DNA of 64,000 nucleotides from Siphonodentalium dalli (Eukaryota > Mollusca > Scaphopoda > Gadilida > Siphonodentaliidae): positions 96,834,707 to 96,898,706 of the forward strand of contig CP136067.1 in the NCBI GenBank assembly GCA_032622095.1, given 5' to 3'. A program made the translations under genes and the position numbers. Below, piece by piece: positions 1-12,310 of the stretch. Every line of letters begins with the position of its first letter. The first letter of the stretch is position 1. Under the pieces are notes generated by a model. It made no database searches and had not been told where the DNA came from. It was given only the letters and a program-made list of their open reading frames with translations.

Positions 1-447
1 CTCAGTGGTTCGCTGTGTGAACTCTGGTCAATCTCCAGGATTTATGTTGATTCATATTAATCAGCTCCACGCAAGTTCATGCACCCTGCACCTAAAAAAT
101 ATCAACATGAATCCTGGTGATCCACAATGCGCTCAGTTGGGTCCCTCTCGTGTTCAGTGTTTTGCTTATCGCACACTATTTACGTACTGTATATTGACCG
201 CTTTACACCAAATTCTCCTGACCCGTATTTATAGTCCTCGAGCGGGGGGTACGCCTTATAGCATTGACCCCATTATGGTGAGTGTAGAGTCCACGAGACC
301 ATAATATAAGACACATATAGGCATATTATATCTCGAGCCACTGACCGTGACTAATCAAATGATAACACCCCTACACATATTGGTTTGTAAACTACCCGTG
401 ACAGGCTATAATTTTATAAATTGTATCAGAAATCTGTCCGCAGACTA
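1..447. other. Unassigned AT-rich sequence
   Basis: I see no recognisable gene, RNA or repeat structure here. The short open frames have no family resemblance and no splice-site context. Confidence 0.4.
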
Positions 448-797
448 ATTATTACTTTGTCACCAACCTGTCAAACACGCAGCGACAATGTATAGCCAAC
501 AGATATATTTGTTTTTTATGTTCTTCCTTCTTATATAGTCGCCGTAAGTTCCACGGTCACTTGAGTTTTAGCATTACATCTTGTATAAGTTCGTGCTATA
601 CAACACTGTAACAGAATATAGTGCCATCCTTGAACGATATTTTTTTCAATGTTCATGTCAGCGTATTAATTAATTTATATGTTAACCCTATATGCTGCAT
701 GACGAGAAATGAGCAATTTACTACGTTTTGAAATTTTGCATGCAGTTTTAGATCAGGAACCAGTCTATTCAACTACAGACATTGAGCAGGCAGAAGT
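448..797 (+). repeat. Dispersed repeat, copy 1 (pairs with 36183-36550)
   Basis: This stretch of about 350 bp is clearly similar, in the same orientation, to 36183-36550. Shared blocks include the opening ATTACTTxGTCACC, TTCTTCCTTC, GTCGCCGT, CACTTGAG, TAACAGAATA and GGATCAGGAACCAGT-like segments. The copies differ by many substitutions and small indels, so this is an old repeat. No coding capacity is visible. Confidence 0.7.
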
Positions 798-998
798 GAC
801 ACAACAATGGCAGAAGACATCTTATATAGCAACGTTCGTTCACTGAATATATATGTGTATTTTGATATGTTGATAATTGTTCCAATTACCAATGTATTTC
901 CGTGAAGTAAAACTAAGACAGCTATTGCGCGAATTCAGCTGCATGCATCACTTTCTCCAATTGAGCTTGTCGTTGTGAAATCAACTCTTCACAAGTTA

Positions 999-1050
999 GG
1001 GTATATTCACATTGCACACGCGCTGGCGATTAATCGCCGCGTTTTTTAAG
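999..1050 (-). repeat. Terminus-like repeat (inverted match to 35217-35268)
   Basis: The reverse complement closely matches 35217-35268: CTTAAAAAACGCGGCGATTAATCGC followed by a GCGCGTGTGCAATxTGAATA block. It contains the perfect palindrome GCGATTAATCGC. Because it lies near the 448-797 repeat, whose partner lies near 35217, it may be an end of the same element family. The element borders are not resolved. Confidence 0.55.
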
Positions 1051-3247
1051 ATCGAGCGGTTCTGCATCCGCATGCGTTCGATTGCATTCCTTCCTCCCAG
1101 TGCAGTTTTTTCCTCCCCAATACAGGGGTGTGGGGTCTTACGAAAAAAAATCATACACAGGGTTGGGGTAGGTGGGTGATAAAGTACTTTTTTGTAGGGG
1201 GTGACCACATATATGTTGACACAGCAACTTAAATTTCCTCGGTTAGATTGAACTGAGGTATCAAGTCCGCTCAGGTTATGGTGAGTACCACGAGCCATGC
1301 CATCACAATGGCAGCAGATTTGGGGGAACAATTTATAATTAGCTGGATAAATATTTACTATAGGACTATCATAGAAATAGGGGGGGGGTCAATTCCATGC
1401 AGATGGGAATATGCATATTTGATTCCAACATGAAACGCATAAAACACAATATAGTACGATCACAATGCAGGCAACCTGAGTTTTATGTACATAATTGTTA
1501 CTATCACTCAAACTCGTTAAAAGTTTACGATTCAAGTGGTTCGATCAGAACGTTCAAACTTTTACTTATAGTTAGTTGAGTCTGACACACATCGTCTATA
1601 TAGGACTCTTTCAAAATAGGTATACACTTAAAAATATGATATCAAGTAACAATTATGGGGAAAGAGGGGATGAGACCCCCCCCCCCCATATGTGTTGGAG
1701 GACAAAATGAGTTTTGCATGTAGGGAGGATGGTGGCCCCATGTTGGGGGGGGGGGGGTATTTTCAATCCCTGTGTACGACAATTTTTTCCTTACCCCCCA
1801 ATCATCGATTGCTCAATGATATAGCCGGTGGCAACAATGACAGAGTGGCACTAGAATTGATGAACCACCACGATGTTCACATGAGCGATTGATTTCAATT
1901 TGTTCATCATTGGTGGCTTATCATCAGTGATCGCACATGCTAAACGGCACACGCCAATCAATATTGGCCATATATTTGACCTACTATGTGAATGTTTTAT
2001 CAGTAATAGTTGATTCAGTTGTAAAATGCCGGCCAGTCGGAGTTATCTGCAGTCGAAAAAGCGGAAATTAATTGGCTTGTGGTTGGCAGGAATAGCACAC
2101 AAACGTGCTTTGAGCCAAATAAGATTCTGGGTTCATCAGATTTGTTCAAAAAAAAAATTACCGCTGAATTGTCTATCAGTTGTAAATATTCCGACCATAT
2201 GGATTACAGGATCTTAATATTTCCAACATTTGGACATTGTTGGTACCATTTATAGGAAAATGGCAACATATATATAAGGGGATTGGGTGAATAGCATTTA
2301 AAGTGGTTTCAAAAATACCCCAAGCGAAAAATGTCAACCCATGCAGGGGAGTGGGGTGAATAAAGATTCACACATTGTGGAATTTCGGGTTCCAATTAGG
2401 GAGTGGTGAAGAATGACATTCCAAACTGTTTTGCGCGAGACTGACAGGTAATATAATTCGATTGAATTCTACAAAAATCACCACTGATTCCAGCTATACG
2501 TTGGAAACTTCGTTCCAAGCCATTTCCTTTCCGTACTTCATTTATTATTTTGTCGCCCATCACTTATGAGAATGACTGTACCCGGATAGTATATATGCTG
2601 GCCGAATGAACCATGCAATTCTATATAACGGCTATCCTCAATGACGAAGTTGATCACAGAAGATGATTGGTCATGAATGGGACGTGGTTGTCCTATTGGT
2701 TGTCCTATTAGTCAAAGCTCGTATCGAGTAACGGCTCTGAGCTAGCTAAGAATATTTATACCTTAATTTATCAGACTCATGAGATGAATTCACAGACAGT
2801 AGACAAAAATAACTCCAAATGGTTATGTTTTGTCAAAAATGCTCTTTATGATTTGAAATTGCAATCAAAGTGGATCACCCAGACGGGCCTGATCGCTATT
2901 GAACTGAGAAAATAAATTTTACGAAGGAAAATATTTTTATAGACGGTCGACCTTAATACTGTATCGACCTGCGATCGGGGTCAGCTGATTAGAAAGTTCG
3001 AGGTCAAGTGAACATCTGAGTACCAAGCACGAGGAGGGCGGGTATCTCGATTGATTGTCCTCGTGGTGACGTTGCCGATACCCGACTGCCCATTCATACA
3101 AATTCCACACAGGCAAAAAGTTCAATAAATTCTTGCTCCTGTTGCGAGATACTTAAGGGTCTACTGATGTGTTATAACCATCTATGTGTTTGCTATGTGT
3201 GCAGTCTAGTCCAGTCTGTGGATGTTGTCTTGAAATGATTGTCTGTG
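1051..3247. other. Intergenic sequence with poly-G/poly-C runs
   Basis: I see no supported gene. Long G or C runs occur near 1380-1388, 1676-1687 and 1745-1757. The ORFs are short and without family resemblance. Confidence 0.4.
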
Positions 3248-3271
3248 TTAAGGTGTATGTAAAACAGTCAA
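3248..3271 (+). repeat. Element A left TTAA target duplication and 20-bp terminal inverted repeat
   Basis: TTAA at 3248-3251 is followed by GGTGTATGTAAAACAGTCAA. The next bases (GATGGCCG) continue a GTCAAGATGGCCG motif that recurs in reverse complement at element B's end near 21969-21981. Confidence 0.9.
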
Positions 3272-3864
3272 GATGGCCGAACGCACAGAAAGGGGTACCC
3301 TAATTCAGATAGTCATATCTCCCAAACTGCTAATCGGATTATTAAAATTTTTGTGTCAAATAAAAGGGAGATAATCTAGGTATAAAAAACTGCTTCATGC
3401 TTGATGGTAGATGCGGACAATATAAATAAAAACTTACCTTGAAAATAGGTGAAACCTTTTGACAAACACTCCAGAAATATGTCACCTCCTAAAAATACAG
3501 AAAGTTATCCAATAAATTGATACGCATGTCAACAGCATGAGCTAGAAGTCCAAATATTACATACATAAACAGATATTTCAAAATTCACTGACATACCAAG
3601 GTGGGTATTCTGAGAAATATGAGCCAAGTTGCCTCAATTGCATGAAAAATAGTTCAGGTATGGAAACCCAGAGTGGAAAAAATTAATGAGACAACATATT
3701 ATCAATAAATGTTTGTTACAAACAAATATTTACAAATCATAAGAGGGGATAATATCCGCAGCTACACAAAAAATTGCGGCCGTCACAAATACATGACAAT
3801 TTAATGAAAGCTATTGGGGAACAGGAGATAAGAAAAAATCAATGAGACATGTACATACCGGTTG

Positions 3865-4054
3865 CTACACATCAATAAACTCCACCCAGGACTTCAGAAA
3901 GTCTTCTAGGAGTTCCTCAACCTCATACGGGTCTGGCTGGTTGTCATAGATTATCTCATAAACCGCACCACGTTTGCCGTCTGTACCCTCCAGTACTTGA
4001 AGGACGTGACCTGTAAACCACTCAGTGTCTTCACTGCTCCCATCAAGTAACCAC
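3865..4054 (-). CDS. Element A transposase gene, exon 3: C-terminal Tudor/SH3-like barrel
   Basis: The exon follows a good acceptor (TTTACAG, 4061-4055) and ends at TAG 3865-3867. It encodes about 62 residues starting RWLLDGSSEDTEWFTGHVLQ and containing YEIIYDN and a final WVEFIDV. The W-x-G-x-V...Y-x-I-x-Y pattern is typical of small Tudor/chromo/SH3-like barrels that bind peptides or nucleic acid; this fold call is inference. Element B has a clear homologue (20557-20729), which supports real coding. Here the exon includes the WLLDGSS segment, whereas in B the intron falls after that segment. Confidence 0.7.
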
Positions 4055-5431
4055 CTGTAAAAAGCATTGATGATCAATATCCACAACAAAAAGCATGCGT
4101 GAGTGAATAGCACATTTAAAAAAACATAATATATGGAAATGCATGTACAGTATGGTACCAGTATGTCATGAAATTGTGAAATGTGTAGAAGTATTGCGAA
4201 AAGATAATTTATATAAATATAATATTATATGCCACATTTCCAATGAACTTCCATGCTGACTAAGAATCAGAAATTCATTAATCCAATAGCAATGTCTTCA
4301 TTTCTTGTATAGAGATATATTATTATGTGTATATATCTTACAAGTCATGTGCAACTACAGCCGTTGGTGTAAAGGGACGACTGGGACGTGCACTTTATCT
4401 GAAGTACAGAACTGTATGAGAACAAGAGCAGTACTTAGTGATGTGCAGTTTTACGGTTTCTTTATTCTTTCAGTATTATTTCAAAACCAAACCGCAAACA
4501 ATATATTCTATAACAAGAGCATCGCTAGGGCGTGGCAAAAATATAATGTACGCCCTTTAGCCATTTCAAAATTGTACTACCGCATAAGAAAATAATACTT
4601 TGAGCTTACATTTGAAAAAAATCTGATATACCCCTAAATTCAATGCCAAATGCATTCATATTCTAAGTTGAAAAATGGCCGTACATGTAACTCATGTAAA
4701 AATAATTAGACAGAACCTATATTCGAACTTGGCCTGTATGTTTAGCTGGGAAATAAATATACCAACTTTTGTTCAGATCAAATAATCCAAACTGAAGTGA
4801 TCGATCGGAAACCAAAAATGTTAACGGACGGACAGACAGACAGACGGACGGCTCGACAGACTGATTGCATAATACGACCTTTTTCAAAAAAGGGCGTATA
4901 AAAATTCTATGACTGTAAAGAGGCACTGATAATTAGCAATCAAGATTCAAGAGCGGTTATTATCAACATAAAAGTTAGATGTAACATGCAATACCAGTAG
5001 GTGATGTTGACTCCAGATGACTCATAATTAATTCAAATGACATGAAGGCAGGGAGCAAATTAACTGGTATCTCATCGCAATTTGCTACCCAAATTTGGAT
5101 AAAAGTTATGCACTTTGGTATTAATTTCATACTAGTATGATTTTAGAACAATGCTACCAGTATCTAATCATATCAATGTGAGGTTATTTGCTAATCAAAA
5201 TTTCAAAGGTAATAGCATCCTGCATGAAGGGCCACATTTGGAGGGATGCTTTGATACCTCAAGAGCAAAAACATAAATTTTGTATCAGTGATCAGCAGAA
5301 AATGTTCAGTTATTAAGTTCAACAAATGGTCATAGACAGTTTGTTGGAATTAGTATCAAACCATTTCCTAAGGAAATTTCGCAATCACTATGAACTGGAA
5401 GTCATCAAATGGTTAACAGTTAAATAAGTAC

Positions 5432-5691
5432 CTGTGTCTTATCCTTCGGCCAACAAAGTGTACAGCAGATTTTCTAGATGAACGCCTTTGAGAATGGACA
5501 GGTTGTGCTACAGGTTGTGTGACTCTACTAGCATCTGCAACTGAAGATGAATGCTTAGATGATGTTGACGGCTGGGATTCTTGCTTTTTGACAGGCCTTC
5601 CTCTCCATTTACTGACTGTTATCGTCTTTGCTGGTCTTCCGGCCCTTCTTTTCTTGCCAACTGTTTTTGGTATGGCATCATCCTCTGTAAA
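5432..5691 (-). CDS. Element A transposase gene, exon 2: AT-hook-bearing linker
   Basis: The exon is bounded by acceptor TTCACTTCAG (ending 5692) and donor CAG|GTACTT (5431-5430). It is 260 nt long, opens in phase 0 after the tryptophan ending exon 1, and is free of stops. It encodes an FTEDDAIPKT start, then two basic GRP cores (RAGRPAK and RGRPVKK) that resemble AT-hooks binding AT-rich minor groove, then a Ser-rich stretch (QPSTSS) and VGRRIRHR. The end aligns with element B (VSFVDRRILHKW), but B lacks visible AT-hooks. No enzymatic domain is seen. Confidence 0.65.
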
Positions 5692-5760
5692 CTGAAGTGA
5701 GAATGTAATATTGATTAGTTTGGAATTATGGTATGAAAGTTGATTTACATTGGTAGTTAA

Positions 5761-5987
5761 CCCTTTCTATATTCAATACTTCTTTCCATTTAATAGGAAA
5801 TATTCAGATAATAAGTTCAACAAATGTTTGTTGAACTTATGATCTAAATGTTTCCCACCAATGAATATGAATTATTCTGCTCTGTCTGTTGTCTGATTTT
5901 ATTACCAAATGAATAACAGTCTGCATGTGCCAATGTATACTTTTATAAATCAACTGGAGAATCAATTCGGTATACATGTAGAAAGGG
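5761..5987. mobile_element. 227-bp TTAA-flanked MITE inside element A intron 1
   Basis: It begins CCCTTTCTA at 5761 and ends TAGAAAGGG at 5987, with TTAA at 5757-5760 and 5988-5991. An internal hairpin is formed by the inverted repeats AAGTTCAACAAA and TTTGTTGAACTT near 5813-5843. Similar fragments (ATAATAAGTTCAACAAATG; GGAGAATCAATT) occur around 44540-44705, marking a dispersed family. CCC...GGG ends with TTAA resemble piggyBac-type MITEs. It inserted into A after A was in place. Confidence 0.75.
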
Positions 5988-6381
5988 TTAAAAAGAATAT
6001 AGTGCCCTGAAAATGATCATGTTCAATGATTATTACAAGTCTTAAATGAGTACACAATCCTAGCAAGTCAACTATAGGTAGAAACCATTGCATTTGAAAA
6101 TATACAGGCTGGTAATTGTTGAATATATTTGAAGAGTCATACCGGTACCTGTATATGATCAAGTTACTTTACATCATGTGTATTAAGCATACAATGTACA
6201 TTTTCAAAGAAAGAGATTTTTGGTATCTAGAAGATATGTCATCAAATAAATAGATTTTTGGGTATAATTCAACTAACATTTCGCAGGTGATTAATTGGGA
6301 AAAAAAACAAAGTGCATAGTAGTGGAATTCTTTCACTAATGATTTGAGACTTTCTTCAATTAGTTGTTTTCATTTTCTTAC

Positions 6382-9168
6382 CCAAACACCTGGTTCCCTG
6401 ATGCCTGGAACCTTATTATGTCTTGGAATAGCTAGCTCTGGCAACAGCACTTTGTAGTAGAAGGCATTGAGCTTTGGGACCATGATATCTGCCCATAATG
6501 CACTGTCTGGAGTTATCCGTTCAATGTGGATTTCATAAGGATTGGTCCTTCGAACCATGAAATCTAACCAAGGCTCCTGGTAGATATTTAATTGTCCTTG
6601 GCACTGATAATAATACATATGGTTTCTCTTCAGGTGAAGACTATTACCTTTCAAGTCTAAACAGAAGGATGACACATTTGTGACAGCTTCCCGGAATGAA
6701 TATGTGTTTGTAATAAGTTTTTAATTTCCAGAAGACCAGTATCACCACTGGGGAGGATCACCCGACCATCCGAGGAGGCACCAAGATGATTGAGAGCTGG
6801 ATGGATTCTTAGCCCAACATTTTCAACTTGAACATTAGGAAAACCTGATAGTTCCATGTGTCTTTGATATTCGATTATTGAGAATTTTTCTTGTTTTAAA
6901 CCCATAGTTGTATATTTATTTCCAGTAAATTTCTTGTATAATAGACGTTTGACAAGGGGAGTGATGGAGAGATTTTCGTTCCTACAAACGATTGATTTAA
7001 ACAGTGATGCAGTTAATCGTTTTTTTCTTTCATCAGTCCACAGTAGTTGTACACTCTGAAGTTTAGTTTCCTGGTAGATGCTTTCGATTCTATCTGGAGT
7101 GAGTCGGACATGTTTATCATAATATGTCTGGCAACATTCTTCTAATTCAGCAGAGGTAGCATCCTCACATACCTGAAGACAGTCAGGACCATAGTCTGCT
7201 TTTGCCTTCTTGGATACTCCTGAACTTAAACGCTCCAGTTTCCTTTTCTTTGCTCTCTTTTGGACATCAGGTTTAGCCCTAGATTTGAGAGAAAACGCAA
7301 TTTGTCTTGCTTTATTTTCATGAAGGGACACCAAAGCAGCTCCTGGTTCTGTCCCTGTTACTTTTTTGAAGACCTTGGCAGACCAGTCAACTCCAATGTT
7401 TTTTCTAAGTCCTGCCCCAAAACATCTGGCATGCCAACTACCACGATGACATCTATTGAAAAATTTACCGCCATCAAGTTTGCATCGGAGAGACATCCAG
7501 CTCTCTGCCACATTACTTGTATAGTTCCCAATTACTGCAGAACCTTTTGCAGCAATATGACTAAGCAGGACCTGAAGATCTCTCCTGATATCCTCATTTT
7601 CCACAGAACAAGAATTTTCAGTCCCATGTCTTGCCTCTTCTAGAGCATCATCCGATGATCCCTCTGTAGCATATTCAATTATCTGATCCACAACGGCAGG
7701 AAGAACACCATCGGAATGAGAATCGCCACTCTCTACAGGTGCCGGTGTCTGTTCGTTATTGTCACTACCGGTACTTTTACTTTGTGTTGCATTCACCTGT
7801 TTTTGTTTTGCTTTACAATAGTCTGTACTGCAGTGATCATGTTGCCCGAAAATGTGACTTGGAATATTCAGGATATCATGTTGAAGTTTCTTAATAGCAT
7901 TCGTTCTGTCGTCTTCCTTGGACCGCATTTTAATTGCACAACGAACTGCAGAAACTATTCTCACTCTGGTGATTTTAGAAAGCTTGTTCCGACCTTGATA
8001 ATGTTTATTATCTTCAACAAGCTTCTCCAGTTTCCCTCTCAGACATTTACACATATGGTTTGCACATTCAAATTTTTTTTACTTTTGCACCCAACACAGG
8101 CACTTCTGATACAATTCGCGCATGTGTTGAGCTATCACCATCTGCAATTAAATTCATATACCTTAAACTGTATTTCTCCTCTGCTTCAAGAAAACCCTCG
8201 AGAATTATATCCGATTCCATTGATTGGCTAGAGGAATTCCAATTTTTAAAACAATCATGTTTCCGGGGTTCAATCTTTAGGGTGTCAGCTTTTGTGCAAA
8301 TGTAACAGAGTTTATTTCGAATGCCGATGTGTAACAACTTGCCGGTTGCTGCACCAATAACGACAGCAACACCCCCTAGCGCATTATAAGAGTGTTTATG
8401 CGTTCGTTTACTCCACCCTCCATCTGCTATGACAGTGATATCCTGAACTTCTTTCAGAGAATTACCCTCTTGTTGTGCCGCAATCTCCCACTCCAGCTTA
8501 GCATTAGCCTTCAGCTCCTCCATCAACTCTTTCCGCCAATATTCACCTATTTCTGCTTCTATTGCAGAAAAGGTAGTTTGCGTCATCGCTGGGATTCCCA
8601 TCGTTGCTGAGAGTTCACTCAGCCGTGTCTGTCCTCCTCCTGTGACCATTGTTCCCCACACTGCACGAATGTTAATGTCAAACCGTGTTGTGCCTTCCGG
8701 TACCTTCACTTTTTCACTAGTGTTCAAATGAAATATTTTCCCACACCCATCGCACTGTGCCTGCACAATTGATGCAAATCCATACGTTTTTATTTCATTT
8801 ATCAGCTTTATTGGCTGTCCCCCAGCTAACGAAATATCGAAGGCGGCTTCACAGCAAGCTGCATGAGCTGTCATCTCACCGATATGCCCTTGAAGAAGGT
8901 TCATATTAATCATTCGGTATCCATTTAACTCCCTAGTTTTCTTCTTTCGGAAAAGAATTTTCTTCCTCATAACATCCTGAGAATTCATGACTTTGTACCG
9001 GTATTTCACAGTGGACCTTTTAAACTTCTGTCGCCTTTTACTTGGTAGTGAATTGCTTGCAAAGGAATCATCCTCGGTTGTTTTTTCTAACTTGGCTTTC
9101 CGTTTGTACTTCAAACTCTTTCTACCTGGTGGAAGGTTGAATCGGTAGCTCTGACGCCTACGAGTCAT
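6382..9168 (-). pseudogene. Element A exon 1: Mutator-type transposase fused to YqaJ-like exonuclease, two frameshifts
   Basis: The start is ATG at 9168-9166 (MTRRRQSYRFNL, similar to B's MTKAKRKGRFNL). Residues 1-80 are very basic. A CDGCG zinc motif is near 139-142. Candidate catalytic Asp249 is in ADGGWSKRTHKHSYNALGG, CYIC...HDC (about 288-306) is a second zinc cluster, and Asp343 is in ADGDSS. The third acidic residue is probably the Glu in NVAESWM of the next frame. The C-terminal part has ASSDG...LLEIKN and YYYQCQGQL, the D/ExK and QxxxQ motifs of YqaJ/lambda-exonuclease nucleases. Frame breaks lie near 8060-8070 (A8/T run, KKI then a stop) and near 6700-6712, where alignment to B continues in another frame. 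The exon ends at Trp before donor GTAAGA (6381). Expected roles are element cleavage/integration plus DNA-end processing. Confidence 0.8.
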
Positions 9169-10732
9169 TTTTAGAACAAAATGTCTTTCTGATATGAGTT
9201 AGTTAATGCACTAGGGGTTATTTCCTAACAAAACATCACCTGCCTCCAAGAACCAGCATATCACATGTTATCCTACATCAATTCATCTAATCCATTAAAA
9301 TTACGCACAATAAACATCAATCCAAGAATAAAATATAAACACAATAAGTGGAGAACAATCGCTCAATCCTACGATGGAAGAAAATTCACTGACAACGATG
9401 AAATTAGAAGATATTTCCAAATTTTTAGCACACCAGTATATGTCTCAATTCACTAATTTCTACTCTCTCGACCAACCATACAGACACTGAGACAGCACAT
9501 GGTCAACTTACCTTTAAACTATGTATTTCTATTAATTATTTTTAAATTAGAACATATAAAGCTTAATTACCATTATTCCACTACTATGCATTCAGTTTGT
9601 ATACAAATTTAATTAATTTTGACTTTGACGAGAGTCTCATGGCATAATAATTAGATTTGTTATAAACAAACATCTAACTCGAAATCGAGGCACTTCCAAA
9701 TTTTTCTATTCAATATTATAAGGATTTACTATCATTTAGACAATATACCTGGAGGATCGGCCGTCCCGAAGGTTGAATTCAATGCGTCGATGCTTTTTCT
9801 AATTGATAATAGCAATTTCTGAGCGATCGCAGCCTTTTATTTCTGAAAAAAAAAGATTATTTTCACAATTCTTGCAGAATATTTCTTCGATGAGCCCCAG
9901 AGCACCTCTCATTCAACTTGTCGCTATAAAATATAGTTCCATAGGTATTTCTGTTATTGTGTCATAAACTTTAAATTATAACTCCTTTTCTTAACGTATA
10001 TATGTTTACCGTCAGTAATTATGGTTTCTTCGGCAATATAGACATCTAATAAACTAATTTTATTGATGCGCAATGATTTTGATGAGAAAGGTAGTTCTCT
10101 AAACGCAATTTCAACTGTCAAGGTCGATTTGAGAAACACGCCATTTCTGGTGAGTTGTCGAAGACGTGATCGCAATTTGTCGCAGTATTTTGGGTTGCAA
10201 TACCTCACGATGATGTTAATTACGACTTATGTTAACAATTACCATGTTCCGGACATTTTTAAAATGCATTTTGATCACTATCAAATCGGTGCTTTCCAGA
10301 TCCCACTGTTTCCGTTCGAGGTCAAGGTCGATTGAATATGCAAACATTTGCACGAAACGGGGAAATATGTTGTTTTTCTCCAAAAGATATCTTTAATTTC
10401 ACAACTTCAATGCAATAATAATTTCATAGCACAAATTATATGGTAGGTCACGAATAGGATACTGTTTTCACTGTAAAGGAACATGTTCGAGTAATGTTGT
10501 TCTATTTGCAGGAAGGTGGTAACTAAGTTGGGATTTTTAGCTAGCTCACCTCCAAAAAGGCCTCTCAAATGTATATTTTCGGTTCTTTTCGGCCTTTTAA
10601 TTCTGTCTCCTCTAATGCTACAATATATGATATATGTGGTATATCGTTTGTAGCTTTTGCAACAATGTTTCTGGTGCTGAACTCTGTAGGAAGAATTATG
10701 TCAACAATACGCTTTATTTGGCCAAATCGGAT
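9169..10732. other. Element A 5' region, non-coding
   Basis: This is the 1.56 kb between the transposase start and A's right terminal repeat. It is AT-rich with no ORF of recognisable family, and presumably holds the promoter and 5' UTR of the minus-strand transposase gene. I could not identify a specific promoter element. Confidence 0.4.
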
Positions 10733-10756
10733 TTGACTGTTTTACATACACCTTAA
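10733..10756 (-). repeat. Element A right terminal inverted repeat and TTAA
   Basis: TTGACTGTTTTACATACACC is the exact reverse complement of 3252-3271 and is followed by TTAA at 10753-10756. A perfect 20-bp match at the far edges of a transposase-containing interval makes this the element boundary. Confidence 0.9.
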
Positions 10757-11296
10757 TGTGAGATGCGATGTTAACCAGAGCTGTGTTAGGCTTATGCATT
10801 AAGTTTGAAAAAATGCTATGAAGACTTATACAGGTAATATGAACTTTCCATTGACCCTGCCCACCAGGAATGAGAATTCATCGACAGAGCCCCTACTGCC
10901 AAAGCTGACTATATCAATTTAATGTCAAAAGGCTCGAGGAAAGTTAAATTGAAATGGACCCACTATAACCCTCGGACAGATATTTCCCATTTTTCAGGCG
11001 ATTTCACTAGTTTCTAGGGCTATGTTTGAAGATTAAAGCTTTTCGTCATTCCAGCCATATTTTTCACAGGTATATTTGGATTGAGACATTTAACTTGACA
11101 TTCAGCTAGGATTCCCGGAAGCGAGAGCCCATCTTGTTAGGAGCTCAATCACTGTTTTAGCTCCAAATTCATCGGGTGCAGGCACCCTTTATCCGTTGCA
11201 CGCGAATATGTGGCGATTTGCTTTTTAGGACTACTTTGTGGTGGGTTGCCAAGTGCGCAGTGAAGTGGGCTGGCTCTTAAGCGGATGGCAGTTTGG
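10757..11296. other. 540-bp spacer between elements A and B
   Basis: The sequence between the TTAA at A's right end and the TTAA at B's left end has no gene or repeat that I recognise. It may be host flanking sequence and would be the natural target for an empty-site test. Confidence 0.45.
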
Positions 11297-11300
11297 TTAA

Positions 11301-12310
11301 GGGGATGGCCAAGTCTGTTTCATGAAAAATGTCTGGAAATGTACCGACAAAACTAGCTTTGTTTTCCAAAATGCATAAAGAAACAGATATAGCAACATAC
11401 ATATTATATATAGAGTACATATTGTTGAAAGATGTGCCACCATTAGATGTGTGCTAAAACGCCCTTTGTACCAGAAAAGCGACTTTGAAACAGAGTATGT
11501 CTGCAAAATTATGACATTGTTTTGGCATTCAAATGTGAAAAACTAGAACTTCAATAGTATCAATAGGTAGCCCATTATGATCAGTGACAAACCATTAAGA
11601 GCCAAGGAGCAATGATTTATGTTGATATTCACGGAATCGTTTGAAAATTGTCTGCAAAAACGTGTGAGTTTTCTTAGCTATCCAGTCGCCATATTGACTA
11701 TTATTGTTATTGTAAACACATGCTTTTGAAGTCCCCATATTTTATGTAATTCGTGGTAGGAACGTGGAAATCGACCATGACAGCAAATCAATTCTTGAAT
11801 CGGTCAAATATACGATGTGAAATCGATATTAACAGTGTGTATAAGTGATTTGAATTAATTTCATGGCTTAATTACCCGTGATATATGAAGTTTGGTGCTG
11901 TTTACAGAGGAAAATGTTGATGTTCTATTTTTAGAACAGCCTCTAAGGTCGAAAGCCGGATTAAAATATGTCGTATAATTACGCAAATCATATAAACTAT
12001 AATAATACATGTTTAAGAATATTGTGTTATTCTAAAATCATATAGCATATAAGGAAACAAAGATATAGCTAGTTAAATACTTTATTCCCATGAAAACTTT
12101 CATAGTTTACGACGGACTATTTGCGCGATAACACTTCCGGCCAATTCTATTTCTGTCGCACTTGAAGAAAAATACTTAGCAGAAAACTATGTTTATTGAA
12201 ATTTAAAGGTAAATTAATTTAGAAATTATCGGTTATCACGTACAATCAGAAAGCGCATAACCCACGGACGTTGATGGACATAATCGGAAGCTTGATCGGC
12301 CATGCGATTG
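11301..12310 (+). repeat. Left arm of element B, inverted partner of ~22080-23074
   Basis: Interrupted but unmistakable inverted similarity extends from the terminal GGGGATGG to about 12310. After that the two arms diverge. No ORF is conserved between the arms, so the similarity is not explained by coding. Confidence 0.75.

Larger units (their letters stand above)
3252..10752 (-). mobile_element. Element A: TTAA-flanked DNA transposon with Mutator-type transposase/YqaJ protein
   Basis: The element starts GGTGTATGTAAAACAGTCAA at 3252-3271 and ends with the exact reverse complement at 10733-10752. It is flanked by TTAA at 3248-3251 and 10753-10756. The 7.5-kb interior holds a three-exon minus-strand transposase gene (9168 down to 3865). 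TTAA duplications are known for Kolobok and piggyBac elements; the encoded transposase domain is of the Mutator-like type found with YqaJ nucleases in invertebrates, so a Kolobok-like assignment is an inference. Two frameshifts in the main exon suggest the copy is inactive. Intron 1 contains a smaller MITE at 5761-5987. Confidence 0.85.

Noticed and set aside
7260..8231. Plus-strand ORFs of 127 and 171 codons
   Set aside because: They are antisense shadows of element A's transposase, which is supported by homology to B.
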